NCBI RefSeq assembly: GCF_020889625.1
Contig: NZ_CP086380.1
Coordinates: forward strand, 1,197,001-1,261,000
Direction: 5' to 3'
Source: Deinococcus radiophilus
GTDB taxonomy: Bacteria; Deinococcota; Deinococci; Deinococcales; Deinococcaceae
Length of the DNA: 64,000 bases
Part shown: in pieces, positions 56,366 to 64,000 of the stretch
Layout of the letters: every line of letters begins with the position of its first letter
Position numbering within the stretch: the stretch's first letter is position 1
Program-made: the position numbers and the translations under genes
The notes under the pieces: generated by a model
What the model saw: the letters and a program-made list of their open reading frames with translations, nothing else
The model's database searches: none
What the model was told of the DNA's origin: nothing

Positions 56366-57082
56366 ATGGAACTACAAGCCAAAGTCCGCAAGAGCGGCGA
56401 GAAGCTGGAAACTGGAATGATCCCAGCCGTCGCCTACAACAAAGAGAAGAACGTGTCCTTCGCCATTGAGCGCAAGGCCTTTGACCGTATCTTCCGCAGC
56501 CAGGGCATCAGCGGCCTGTTCGACATTGCCATTGAGGGCGAAGAAGCTTTCCCTGCCCTGGTCAAAACCGTACAGATGGACAAGCGCCGCCGCGAACCCA
56601 TCCACGTGGACTTCTACATGGTGACCTACGGTCAGGCCATTGAAGCCAACGTGCCGCTGCACACCACCGGCCGGTCTCAGGGCGAAATCGAAGGTGGCTT
56701 GGTGGATATCGTGCACCACAACGTCACCGTGCTGGCCCCCGGCCCCCGCCGCATTCCCCAGGAACTGGTCGCTGACCTGAGCGGCCTGAACATCGGCGAT
56801 CACATCACCGCTGGTCAGCTGGAACTGCCCGAAGGTGTGGAGCTGGTCATGGACCCCGAAATCACGCTGATCAGCATTCTGCCTCCCCGCCTCACCGAAG
56901 AGGAGCTGGAAGCCGAAACCGAAGCTGCCGCTGCTGCGGGCGCCGAAGCTGCGGCCATGGGCCAAGAAGACGAAGAAGCTGGCGAAGACCTGCCCAAAGA
57001 AGGCACCGAAGGCCGCAACCTGGACAAGGACAACCACAAGGCCGAAGAAATCCGCTCCGAGAGCGGCCAGGAAAGCAACTAA
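56366..57082 (+). CDS. rplY: 50S ribosomal protein L25 (CTC form)
   Basis: 238 residues. The N-terminal L25 5S-rRNA-binding domain (MELQAKVRKSGEKLETGMIPAVAYN) is followed by the TL5/CTC second domain (VDFYMVTYGQAIEANVPLHTTGRSQGEIEGG, ISGLNIGDHI-type part) and an acidic C-terminal tail. Such extended L25 proteins are typical of Deinococcus-Thermus. GGAGGAATA precedes the ATG. A TATACT -10 at 56177-56182 may start its transcript, leaving a long leader. Confidence 0.95.
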   Translation: MELQAKVRKSGEKLETGMIPAVAYNKEKNVSFAIERKAFDRIFRSQGISGLFDIAIEGEEAFPALVKTVQMDKRRREPIHVDFYMVTYGQAIEANVPLHTTGRSQGEIEGGLVDIVHHNVTVLAPGPRRIPQELVADLSGLNIGDHITAGQLELPEGVELVMDPEITLISILPPRLTEEELEAETEAAAAAGAEAAAMGQEDEEAGEDLPKEGTEGRNLDKDNHKAEEIRSESGQESN

Positions 57083-57106
57083 GCTTTTTCTGAGCTTGCT
57101 CTGACG

Positions 57107-57139
57107 ACTGGGCTCCCCACATGGGGGTCCAGTTTTTTT
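57107..57139 (+). terminator. Terminator after rplY
   Basis: CTGGGCTCCCC / GGGGGTCCAG stem with an ACAT loop, followed by seven T. Confidence 0.75.
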
Positions 57140-57713
57140 ATGGCCTTTCCAACGCGGCCAGTTCCGTGGTCAGGTTCCGACGGGCTGCCGCCTCCAGGGA
57201 CGCAAATTCTGGCGTGGTAAAGATACATGGACGCTCCAGAAACCCACGCAGTACCTTGGCGCGGCCCTGACGGTAAACCGTGCCTGGCACGTCAGCGTAT
57301 TCACGGCGAATCGCTGCGGTATAAGCCGCATATTGTGCCTAGGGCGTTCCCAGAATGCTCAGGTCGGCATCCAACAGCAGCGCAGCCAGCCGGTCTTCCG
57401 GCGGCGACAGGTGCCTGGTGGCCAGGATCAGGCGCCCTATCTGATGGCGTTCCTCCTCACCTACACCCTGTTGCTGCAGCCAGTCTCCGAACTGCTGGGC
57501 ACTCTGGGCCTCGTTGTCGTGGCGACCCGGCACATAAATCAGGTCGTGCCCCCAGACGGCCAGAGCCAGGCTGGGTGTCAGCACTCCGCGCTCCTCCAGC
57601 ACGTCTAGCAACTGCTGAACATGGGCCAGATTGTGGTACGCCCGCTGCGGTTCAGCGTAGTGCGGTGTGGCAAACGCTGGCGCGGCCGCCAAAGCACGGG
57701 TCAAAGAATACAT
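57138..57713 (-). pseudogene. HD-superfamily phosphohydrolase (COG4339 type) with an in-frame amber codon
   Basis: The minus-strand frame from ATG 57713 to TAA 57138-57140 encodes 191 residues interrupted only by TAG at 57339-57341. Before it are the metal motifs YHNLAHVQQLL and WGHDLIYVPGRHDNEAQSA plus LLLDADLSILGTP; after it the family continues YAAYTAAIRREYADVPGTVYR, then RAKVLRGFLERPCIF and a final Ala/Leu-rich helix. A single change from a sense codon such as GAG would restore it. The intact enzyme would be a metal-dependent HD phosphohydrolase of unknown substrate. It is divergent from the broken cupin gene. Confidence 0.75.
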
Positions 57714-57750
57714 GTCAGCAGGATCAGGGGCTCGCTAGGCTAGGGCTACT

Positions 57751-58204
57751 ATGCAACCCCAGACCTTCGACTTGGAACGCAACGGGCAGGTGCCCAATCA
57801 TCCTCGCCTGCCCGCTCAACTTTACCCAGGGGCGCTGGCTGGCTGGCCCACTGACACGGTCCGGCAGCATCTCGCTGCGCGAGACTGGAGTGGCACCTGG
57901 ACCGGAGGCATCTACCCTTTTCACCACTATCACTCCACAGCCCACGATGGCCGTACTGGACGGCACCGCGCGGGTGGTGCTGGGCGGGAAAGGTGGTCCG
58001 GAACTCACCGTTCAAGCTGGCGATGTCTTGCTGCTGCCAGCGGGCGTAGGGCATTGCTGCGCAGATCACAGCGCCAATTTCCAGGTTATGGGGGCTTATG
58101 CAGCCGGGCGCGTGTGGGATGTCTGCCGCCCGGAGGAAACTGAACTGAACCAGGCCCAGGAACGTATAGCACAGGTGCCTGACTGGAACCACGAACCGGT
58201 CTGA
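57751..58204 (+). pseudogene. YjlB-type cupin (COG4297) with a frameshift
   Basis: Frame 1 from ATG 57751 reads the family N-terminus (NGQVPNHPRLPAQLYPGAL, SGTWTGGIYPFHHYHSTAH). Near nt 57947 it shifts to frame 2, which continues AVLDGTARVVLGGKGG, LTVQAGDVLLLPAGVGHCC, YAAGRVWDVC and ends NHEPV with TGA 58202-58204. The family usually has HEVLAVL at this point, so a 5-nt deletion of GGTGC would explain the sequence exactly (inference). The intact protein would be a double-stranded beta-helix protein of unknown function. Confidence 0.75.
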
Positions 58205-58220
58205 GGGGCGGCGGATGCTC

Positions 58221-58226
58221 TAGCCT
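58221..58226 (+). promoter_or_regulatory. -10 element, leaderless promoter of the FAD oxidoreductase
   Basis: TAGCCT lies 5 nt before the ATG at 58232; no Shine-Dalgarno. Confidence 0.4.
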
Positions 58227-58231
58227 GAGCC

Positions 58232-59527
58232 ATGACCACTGTTCCTGAAACCATCGTTATCGGCGCCGGACTGGCCGGCCTCTGTGCGGCACGGACCTTG
58301 CAGCGGGCCGGACGGCGGGTCCGTGTGCTGGAAGCAGCCGAGCACCTCGGCGGGCGGGTTTGGAGCCGCGAGGTAGACGGCTACACCATTGACGCCGGCT
58401 TTCTGGGGATGTTCACCGATTATCCCGCAGCGCGGCGGCAGTTTGATTACGGTGCGCTGGACCTGGTCATCCTGAAGCCCTCGGCGGTGCTGCGCCAAGA
58501 GGGCGGAGTGGCCGAAGTGATCGGTGACCCACGCCGCGACCTGGCGGCCCTCCCCAGCGATCTGGTGGCCGGGGCACTGACCGCTGCCGACCGCCTGCAC
58601 GCCGCCCGCCTGGCCGCCGAGGTTCTGGCGCAGCCGGGCCACGCGCTGCTGAACGGTCCTGATCAGAGCACCCGCGACTTTCTACTGGGGCGTGGCTTTT
58701 CGGAGCGGTCATTGGAGCGGTTCTTCGGTCCTTTTTTCGGCGGGCTGGTGATTGACCGCGAGTTGCAGACCAGCGCGGGCCTGTTTCAGTATTACCTGCG
58801 CCTGCTGATCACCGGGGATGTAGCGATTCCGCGCCGGGGTATGAGCGAACTGCCGCGCCAGTTGGCCGAGGGGCTGGATGTGCAGCGCGGCGTGCGCGTC
58901 AGCGCGCTCAGCAGCGACGGCCAGACGGTGACCCTCCAGACGGGTGAGGGGTCAATCCAAGCCGCGCAGGTCATTGTCGCCACCGATCCACCCACCGCCG
59001 CCCGTCTGCTGGACGAAGCAGCAGATGAACCCCGCCCAGTAGGACGCGGCAGCCTGAGCAGCGCTTATCTGCATTTCAGTGCCCCACACGCCCTGGAAGC
59101 CCAACCACGCCTCCAACTGAACGCGCGACCAACCGGTTGGCTGAGTCAAGTGCTCTGGCTCTCTGAGGTTTTCCCAGAGCGGGTGCCACCGGGACGTGGA
59201 CTGCTGATCGCCTCACTGTGGGGCATTCCGGCAGAGGACGACGCTGCCCTGGCCAAGTTGGCGCTGGAAGAACTGCGTGAATGGTATGGAGACGCCGTAG
59301 ACGCACTGGACCTGTTGGCGGTAGACCGGATCAAGCATGTGCAGTACCCCCAACCTGCTGGATATGCCGCCAGCCTGCCGGGCCACAGCACCCGCTGGCC
59401 AAATGTCTGGCTGGCCTCCGAAGTCACCTCGCTCAGCGGTATCCAGGGAGCCCTGGAAAGTGGCGAAAAGGCGGCAGCGGCCATCCTGGGTGACGTGGAC
59501 ACCCTCAGCCGTCCGCGTGGTGCCTGA
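58232..59527 (+). CDS. FAD-dependent amine oxidase-like oxidoreductase
   Basis: 431 residues. The Rossmann FAD motif is VIGAGLAGLCAARTLQRAGRRVRVLEA followed by GGRVWSREVDG; a second FAD contact, VWLASEVTSLSGIQGALESGEKAA, lies at the C-terminus. The middle carries QTSAGLFQYYLRLL and GMSELPRQLAEGL. This is the NAD(P)/FAD amine oxidase/phytoene desaturase superfamily, but it is shorter than CrtI or CrtD (about 500 or more residues). A carotenoid role is possible because lycopene cyclase lies 1.2 kb downstream, but it is not shown. Confidence 0.85.
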   Translation: MTTVPETIVIGAGLAGLCAARTLQRAGRRVRVLEAAEHLGGRVWSREVDGYTIDAGFLGMFTDYPAARRQFDYGALDLVILKPSAVLRQEGGVAEVIGDPRRDLAALPSDLVAGALTAADRLHAARLAAEVLAQPGHALLNGPDQSTRDFLLGRGFSERSLERFFGPFFGGLVIDRELQTSAGLFQYYLRLLITGDVAIPRRGMSELPRQLAEGLDVQRGVRVSALSSDGQTVTLQTGEGSIQAAQVIVATDPPTAARLLDEAADEPRPVGRGSLSSAYLHFSAPHALEAQPRLQLNARPTGWLSQVLWLSEVFPERVPPGRGLLIASLWGIPAEDDAALAKLALEELREWYGDAVDALDLLAVDRIKHVQYPQPAGYAASLPGHSTRWPNVWLASEVTSLSGIQGALESGEKAAAAILGDVDTLSRPRGA

Positions 59528-59752
59528 AGGTCTAAAGAGCAGTCATCAGGAGAATGAAAGAGGAGTGTCACCTTCCAGTTTCTCTGTCCCCCTCTTATTT
59601 CATTTGCGTGCACCCGATAAAACTGCCTTTGCGATTCTCGGCAAATGATCACGAATGTGACAATTCTGAAATACTGCCGCAGGCTTACTGGCCTCAGCAA
59701 TCCATTCCCTGATCACCCATCACAGGCCTCTACCCGGCCCGAAGGAGTCGAT

Positions 59753-60124
59753 ATGACTGGAAGTAAACAAGAACAACTGCAAGCCATCATCGCTGATCTG
59801 CGGAGTGCTCTTCCTGACCTGCGTGGGGCCATGATCGCCACCACCGATGGTCTGCCCATCGCACAATTGTTTACCGACAACACCGACGGCAACCGGGTGG
59901 CGGCCATGGCCGCCACCGCCCTGGGTCTGGGCAAGCGTATCAACGACACCCTGGGCACCGGCGACCTGAGCGAAATGAGCGTGGCGGGCCTGGACGGTCA
60001 GGTGTACATCTACGCCGCAGGCCGCAAAGGCGTGCTGGCAGTTGTGGCGCCCAGTGGCATGAACGTCGGCTTGCTGAACATGGAAGCCCGCGACGCTGCC
60101 AGCCGCGTCACCAGCGTTCTCTGA
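59753..60124 (+). CDS. Roadblock/LC7-domain protein (MglB-like)
   Basis: 123 residues forming one Roadblock domain: LQAIIADLRSALPDLRGAMIATTDGLPIAQLF, RVAAMAATALGLGKRINDTLGTGDLSEMSV, YIYAAGRKGVLAVVAPSGMNVGLLNMEAR. Such proteins dimerise and, as MglB, act as partner and GAP of the Ras-like GTPase MglA. No GTPase is encoded nearby. The start at 59753 is set by GAAGGAG 5 nt upstream; the open frame extends back to 59645 without protein-like sequence. It is followed after 35 nt by the V4R-like gene, so they form a unit. Confidence 0.88.
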   Translation: MTGSKQEQLQAIIADLRSALPDLRGAMIATTDGLPIAQLFTDNTDGNRVAAMAATALGLGKRINDTLGTGDLSEMSVAGLDGQVYIYAAGRKGVLAVVAPSGMNVGLLNMEARDAASRVTSVL

Positions 60125-60159
60125 TCACCATCATTCCCCCTTTCAAGGAGATCTGAACC

Positions 60160-60624
60160 ATGACCTACGAAAGAAGTGAGCTTGGCGAATTCAGCAGCGT
60201 GGTGTGCTTCAAGGCCGTGATTACCGGGGTGGAAGACACCCTGGGGAAAGAGGGCGCAGGCGTGGTGTTTACTCGCGCTGGCAAAGTGCGTGGACACAAC
60301 CTGGCCCGTGATCTGGGGATCGTGAACAGTCAGATTCCAGTAGATCAGCTGGCCGAGAAACTCAATGCGGCTCTCGGTCAGGCAGGCACCCGCCTAGCCA
60401 ACGTGGTATCCGTGAGGGAAGAGAATGGCACCATCACCGTGGATACCACTGAAACGGTCTGCTCGGCTGGCGAGGATATGGGGAGTGACCGCGAATGCAC
60501 CTTTACCCTGGGGGCCATCTGGGGCGCCCTGGAGGCCATCACCGGCAAAACCCTGCTGGGCGAACAGACCGGCAGCGTACTGCGCGGCGGCCAGTACGAC
60601 ACTTTCGTCTTCGAAGGACTGTAA
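60160..60624 (+). CDS. V4R-like protein, partner of the Roadblock gene
   Basis: 154 residues. The layout GKVRGHNLARDLG, QLAEKLNAALGQAGTRLANVVSV, ITVDTTETVCSAG, CTFTLGAIWGALEAITGKTLL, TGSVLRGGQYDTFVF resembles the V4R (4-vinyl reductase/hydrocarbon-binding) domain. The late zinc-ligand cysteines common in V4R (E-x-C...C-x-F) are replaced by Ser and Thr. Three other Cys remain. Family assignment is by pattern and moderate. CAAGGAGA lies 8-9 nt before the ATG. Co-expression with the Roadblock protein suggests a shared complex. Confidence 0.6.
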   Translation: MTYERSELGEFSSVVCFKAVITGVEDTLGKEGAGVVFTRAGKVRGHNLARDLGIVNSQIPVDQLAEKLNAALGQAGTRLANVVSVREENGTITVDTTETVCSAGEDMGSDRECTFTLGAIWGALEAITGKTLLGEQTGSVLRGGQYDTFVFEGL

Positions 60625-60755
60625 TTTCGACATTGCCCGCAAGAAGACAGTGGACCAGGTTAAGCCGGCCTCTGCTTTTTTGCTGTCCATCTTTTATAGG
60701 CTAAAGAGATGTTCTGTCCGCCCTCGCCCCGTCTTCCTGTTCCGAACTACCTCCC

Positions 60756-61979
60756 ATGAATACACCTGATGTGCTGGTGGTGGGGGGTGGCATAGCGGGC
60801 GTGGCCCTGGCTTCGGCGGTGGCACGGGCAGGGGGCACGGCCCGCGTGTTGGACCCTCAACCGCCCCAGCCCTGGCCGCAGACCTACGGGGCCTGGCCCG
60901 ACGAACTGCCGCCTGGCACGCCACTCGAACGGCTGTGGCCGGACACCCGCTATACCTGGGACGGCGGAGAACGGCTGCTGGGCCGAGCTTACGCCCTGCT
61001 GGACAATGCTGCGCTGCTGGCGAACCTGTTGGACACCCCCCGGCTGGACTGGCAGGTGGGACGGGCAGTCAGCGTGACCCATGAAACGGTAGGCAGCGTG
61101 GTGCAGCTTCAAAGCGGTGAAGCGCTGGAAGCCCGCCTGATAGTGGATGCCAGTGGCCACCAACCCGCGCTGTTACGCCCAGCCGAAGCCCGTCAAGCCC
61201 AGCCCCCCGGAGCCTGGCAGACCGCCTTTGGGTTCAGTGCCGAATTCGAGCACCCGCCTGCTCCGGCTGGGGCCGCCACCTTTATGGATTTCCGCACGCC
61301 ACATCTCAGCCCGGAAGCATTCGCTGCGCAGCCGACCTTTCTGTACGTGCTGCCCCAGGGCGGCGGACGCTTCTTTGTAGAAGAAACGAGCCTCAGCTCC
61401 CAGCCACCCGCTGACCTGGGAATATTGCAGCGACGCCTGCAAGCCCGCCTGACAGCTATGGGCTGTCCGCCCCGACAACTACGTGATCCGGAACGGGTCG
61501 CCATCCGGATGGATGCGCCCGTGCCGGACCGCCACTCGCGGGTGCTGGGCTACGGCGCAGCGGGCAGCCTGGTCCACCCAGCCAGTGGTTATCAGGCAAC
61601 GCACGCCCTGCAGCGGGCCGATGCCGTGGCGCAGGCTCTCCTTTCCTCCCACGATCCGTCAACAGCCAGCCAAGCCGCCTGGGACGTGATCGCCTCGCCA
61701 GCTCAGCGGCAGCGCCATGAACTGTTACTGCTGGGCCACAGCGCCCTCCTCGGTATGTCGGGGCCTCAGTTGGCCGAGTTCTTCTGGCGCTTTTTCGAGC
61801 TACCCCCGGAGGACTGGCGTGACTTTCTGGCACATACGACGCCGCCCGCCCGACTGGCCGCGATCATGTTGCGGGTCTTTGGACAGGTGCCCTGGCACCT
61901 TCGCCGCGTACTGATGCAGGCCGCACTGTCCCACGCCCCTGCGACCAGTCAGGGACTGGGCGAACTCCTGCGCCGCTGA
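60756..61979 (+). CDS. crtL: Lycopene cyclase (CrtL type)
   Basis: 407 residues. The N-terminal FAD/NAD fold is VLVVGGGIAGVALASAVARAGG followed by QTYGAWPDELPPG, typical of lycopene cyclases (motif YG.W..E). Further blocks are LIVDASGHQPALL, FMDFRTPH, FLYVLPQGGGRFFVEETSL and YGAAGSLVHPASGYQ. From memory, the D. radiodurans homologue (CrtLm, DR0801) cyclises one end of the carotenoid on the way to deinoxanthin. It likely gives a monocyclic carotenoid here. Confidence 0.92.
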   Translation: MNTPDVLVVGGGIAGVALASAVARAGGTARVLDPQPPQPWPQTYGAWPDELPPGTPLERLWPDTRYTWDGGERLLGRAYALLDNAALLANLLDTPRLDWQVGRAVSVTHETVGSVVQLQSGEALEARLIVDASGHQPALLRPAEARQAQPPGAWQTAFGFSAEFEHPPAPAGAATFMDFRTPHLSPEAFAAQPTFLYVLPQGGGRFFVEETSLSSQPPADLGILQRRLQARLTAMGCPPRQLRDPERVAIRMDAPVPDRHSRVLGYGAAGSLVHPASGYQATHALQRADAVAQALLSSHDPSTASQAAWDVIASPAQRQRHELLLLGHSALLGMSGPQLAEFFWRFFELPPEDWRDFLAHTTPPARLAAIMLRVFGQVPWHLRRVLMQAALSHAPATSQGLGELLRR

Positions 61980-62139
61980 CATGCACTCCAGCGTATTGCT
62001 CAGATTTCTGGGCATGCAGGGCCTTCAAGTTGCCAATAGGGCCAAGAAGACGAAGGAGCATCAGAAATACCGCACTTTTAGCAACATCATTGCTCTATAT
62101 CTAACCTATATCTTATCTTAAGAAGTCAAAGTAGATTTT

Positions 62140-62169
62140 TTGATTTTTTATTGCTCACTGAGTTAGGCT
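62140..62169 (+). promoter_or_regulatory. Promoter of the LysN-like aminotransferase
   Basis: TTGATT (62140-62145), 18-bp spacer, TAGGCT (62164-62169), 5 nt before the ATG at 62175. It lies at the end of an A/T-rich patch (about 62090-62155) that could act as an UP element. Confidence 0.5.
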
Positions 62170-62174
62170 GCGCT

Positions 62175-63446
62175 ATGTCGCTCTCCGCTCCAATCCAGAC
62201 TCGCCGCCCCAGTTCTCCTGGCACTCCACCTTTTGAGGCCGCTTTTAGCGCTGGAATGCGCGACTTGGACGGCACGGCCCTGCGCGACATGCTGCGGCTG
62301 GCGCAGGTGCCGGGCATCGTGAATTTTGGCGGGGGGTTGCCTGCCCCTGAGCTGTTTCCTATGCAGCAGATCGCCCAGGCCAGCACGCGGGCTCTGGAAA
62401 AATACGGCTGGCGGGCCGTGCAGTACAGCACCACGGAAGGCTTCTTACCATTGCGCGAGTGGCTGGCTGAGCATACCCATCTGGCCTCCCCAGTCACCCC
62501 CGATCACATTCAGATCATGACTGGTGGGCAGCAGTCGCTGGACCTGATCGCCAAGATTCTGATTGACCCCGGCGACACGCTGCTGGTTGAAACCCCGACC
62601 TATATGGGGGCCGTACAGTCGTTTCGGCCCTACCGCCCCAACTTTGCTGCCGTGCCTACTGACGAACAAGGCATAGACATGGACGCCCTGGCCGCATTGC
62701 TACGCGACCTGGCAGCCCAGGGCCGGACGCCCAAATTCATCTACACCATCCCCAACTTCCAGAACCCCACGGGCCGGACCCTCAGCCTGGAGCGCCGTCA
62801 GCTTCTGCTGGACCTGACTGAGCAGTACGGCGTGCTGGTGGTCGAAGATGACCCCTACGGCCAGCTGCGCTTCAGCGGCGAATCCCTGCCCAGCCTGGCC
62901 GCGCTGATGCTAGAGCGCACTGGAGACGACACAGACCAGAGCCACGTGATCTACTGCTCCAGCTTTTCCAAGACGCTGGCGCCGGGCCTGCGCGACGCCT
63001 GGGTTCAGGCCGCTGCACCCATCATTGACCGTCTGGTCCTCGCCAAGCAGGGCGCCGACATGTGCTCCCCTACCCTGAACCAGATGATCGTGACCGAGCT
63101 GTTGCCGCTGCTGCCCAGCCAGATCGCACGGCTGCGCGAAAGCTACGCAGGCCGCGCCGAGAGAATGCTGAGGGCACTGGGCCGCGAACTGCCGTCCGGC
63201 GTAACGTACACGGTGCCGCAGGGGGGCATGTTCCTGTGGCTGACCCTGCCGGAAGCGGTCGACACGGCAGCTATGCTCCCCCGCGCGGTGGAGAACGGTG
63301 TGGCCTATATGATCGGTGCCTGTTTCCACGCGCTGGGCGGTGGACACCACACCATGCGGCTGTGCTATTCCAATGCTGGCCTTGAACAGATTGATCAGGG
63401 CGTCGCCGCGCTGGCACAGACCATCCAGACAGAGTTGGAGCGCTGA
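62175..63446 (+). CDS. PLP-dependent aminotransferase (LysN/2-aminoadipate type)
   Basis: 423 residues of fold-type I. Seen are NFGGGLPAPELFPM, MTGGQQSLDLIAKIL, VETPTYMGAVQSF, IYTIPNFQNPTGRTLS, VVEDDPYGQLRFSG and the PLP-lysine segment CSSFSKTLAPGLRDAWV. This subgroup includes Thermus LysN, which acts in the 2-aminoadipate lysine pathway used by Deinococcus-Thermus; other amino acids may also be substrates. I start at ATG 62175, 5 nt after TAGGCT; a TTG at 62151 is less likely. Confidence 0.88.
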   Translation: MSLSAPIQTRRPSSPGTPPFEAAFSAGMRDLDGTALRDMLRLAQVPGIVNFGGGLPAPELFPMQQIAQASTRALEKYGWRAVQYSTTEGFLPLREWLAEHTHLASPVTPDHIQIMTGGQQSLDLIAKILIDPGDTLLVETPTYMGAVQSFRPYRPNFAAVPTDEQGIDMDALAALLRDLAAQGRTPKFIYTIPNFQNPTGRTLSLERRQLLLDLTEQYGVLVVEDDPYGQLRFSGESLPSLAALMLERTGDDTDQSHVIYCSSFSKTLAPGLRDAWVQAAAPIIDRLVLAKQGADMCSPTLNQMIVTELLPLLPSQIARLRESYAGRAERMLRALGRELPSGVTYTVPQGGMFLWLTLPEAVDTAAMLPRAVENGVAYMIGACFHALGGGHHTMRLCYSNAGLEQIDQGVAALAQTIQTELER

Positions 63447-63495
63447 ACCAGGGGACAGCTAAAGACTTCCTCACATGGCCGTACCCCCGAGTCCC

Positions 63496-63501
63496 TAGCC
63501 T
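63496..63501 (+). promoter_or_regulatory. -10 element, leaderless promoter of the PNPOx-fold gene
   Basis: TAGCCT lies 6 nt before the ATG at 63508; no Shine-Dalgarno. Confidence 0.45.
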
Positions 63502-63507
63502 GGGACC

Positions 63508-63924
63508 ATGACTTCCAAAGGAATGAAAGATGTCGCGCAGAAGATGCGCGGCATGGACCTGTGCATGCTCACCACCGTCAGCGACTATGGCCGCCTGGCC
63601 TCCCGCCCGATGAGCAACAACGGCGAAGTGGAATACGACGGCACCAGCTACTTTTTTACCTGGGCCGACTCACGCATGGCCAGCGACATCCAGAAGAACA
63701 AGCATGTGCAGCTGAACTTCAAGGCCAATAAGGGCTTTTTGTTCGTGGCGGTGCAGGGCGAAGCCCGTGTATTGACCGACCGGCGCGTGATGCAGGACCA
63801 CTGGCACGAAGAACTGAAGCAGTGGTTCAAAGACGGCCTGGAAACTGAGGGGCTGGTCATGCTGGTCGTGGACGCCAAGCGCATTCAGTGGTGGGGCGAG
63901 GACGACGGCTCGGTTGAGCTGTAA
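63508..63924 (+). CDS. Pyridoxamine 5'-phosphate oxidase-fold protein (general stress protein 26-like)
   Basis: 138 residues with the split-barrel flavin-binding pattern: CMLTTVSDYGRLASRPMSNNGEVEYDGTSYFF, TWADSRMASDIQKNKHVQLNF, GFLFVAVQGEARVLTDRRVMQDHW and VVDAKRIQWWGEDDG. It fits the GSP26/PNPOx-like group, which binds flavins or related cofactors; enzymatic activity is unknown. The gene is separated from the aminotransferase by 61 bp and has its own leaderless promoter. Confidence 0.88.
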   Translation: MTSKGMKDVAQKMRGMDLCMLTTVSDYGRLASRPMSNNGEVEYDGTSYFFTWADSRMASDIQKNKHVQLNFKANKGFLFVAVQGEARVLTDRRVMQDHWHEELKQWFKDGLETEGLVMLVVDAKRIQWWGEDDGSVEL

Positions 63925-64000
63925 ACATGGCCTGGTCTTTGCAGTGGGCATGACGACCAATAAGCACTGATCACCAAGCAAGCCCTTCCACTTCTGCAGC

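Overview
The window looks like chromosomal DNA of a Deinococcus species. By inspection it is GC-rich. It carries the divergent pair of a DrRRA-like response regulator and RNase J, the run clpP-clpX-lon, a PilB with three N-terminal MshEN-type domains, class II (B12) ribonucleotide reductase, a monocyclase-type lycopene cyclase, and many genes with a -10 hexamer only 5-9 nt before the start codon (leaderless transcription, common in Deinococcus). I cannot name the species from the sequence alone. No insertion sequence, prophage or CRISPR array was seen.

Layout. 1-1670: a decayed TPR/GGDEF/EAL c-di-GMP gene cut by the window edge. 1.7-9.8 kb: DUF305 membrane protein, response regulator, RNase J, ClpP-ClpX-Lon proteolysis genes. 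9.9-13.9 kb: type IV pilus motors pilT and pilB, convergent with lon. 13.9-19.3 kb: HAD phosphatase and PgeF, divergent from fabI, then an isochorismatase-fold pseudoenzyme, an M42 aminopeptidase, a small Pro-rich protein and a zinc metallopeptidase. 19.6-25.2 kb: an RND efflux pump, its adaptor, and a TetR regulator with a palindrome at its start. 25.2-31.6 kb: ddl, two tandem DUF4139 exported proteins, and OppD/OppF ATPases. 31.8-38.5 kb: secG, nrdJ, a coiled-coil zinc-ribbon protein, and an nth-MFS pair. 38.5-44.8 kb: UspA, tRNA-Trp, cutA, an FtsB-like protein, a CLC-type channel, secA. 44.9-51.8 kb: a NadM-like enzyme whose Nudix box is missing, coaX, acs, an exported TPR-like protein, and an operon of DUF433, DUF5615 and a nitrilase-fold protein lacking its catalytic cysteine. 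51.8-58.2 kb: a gene remnant, two small envelope proteins, accB-accC, efp, the L25 gene, and two adjacent divergent broken genes (HD hydrolase with an amber codon, YjlB-type cupin with a frameshift). 58.2-64 kb: an FAD amine-oxidase-like protein, a Roadblock/V4R-like two-gene unit, lycopene cyclase, a LysN-like aminotransferase, and a PNPOx-fold protein.

Together the genes mostly serve housekeeping (protein quality control, RNA decay, secretion, fatty acid and CoA supply, translation), envelope and pilus functions. The least explained parts are the Roadblock + V4R-like pair (59.7-60.6 kb), several enzyme-fold proteins that have lost catalytic residues (16.2, 44.9 and 50.1 kb), and the tandem DUF4139 pair (26.4-29.2 kb). 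About fifteen genes appear to have leaderless promoters.
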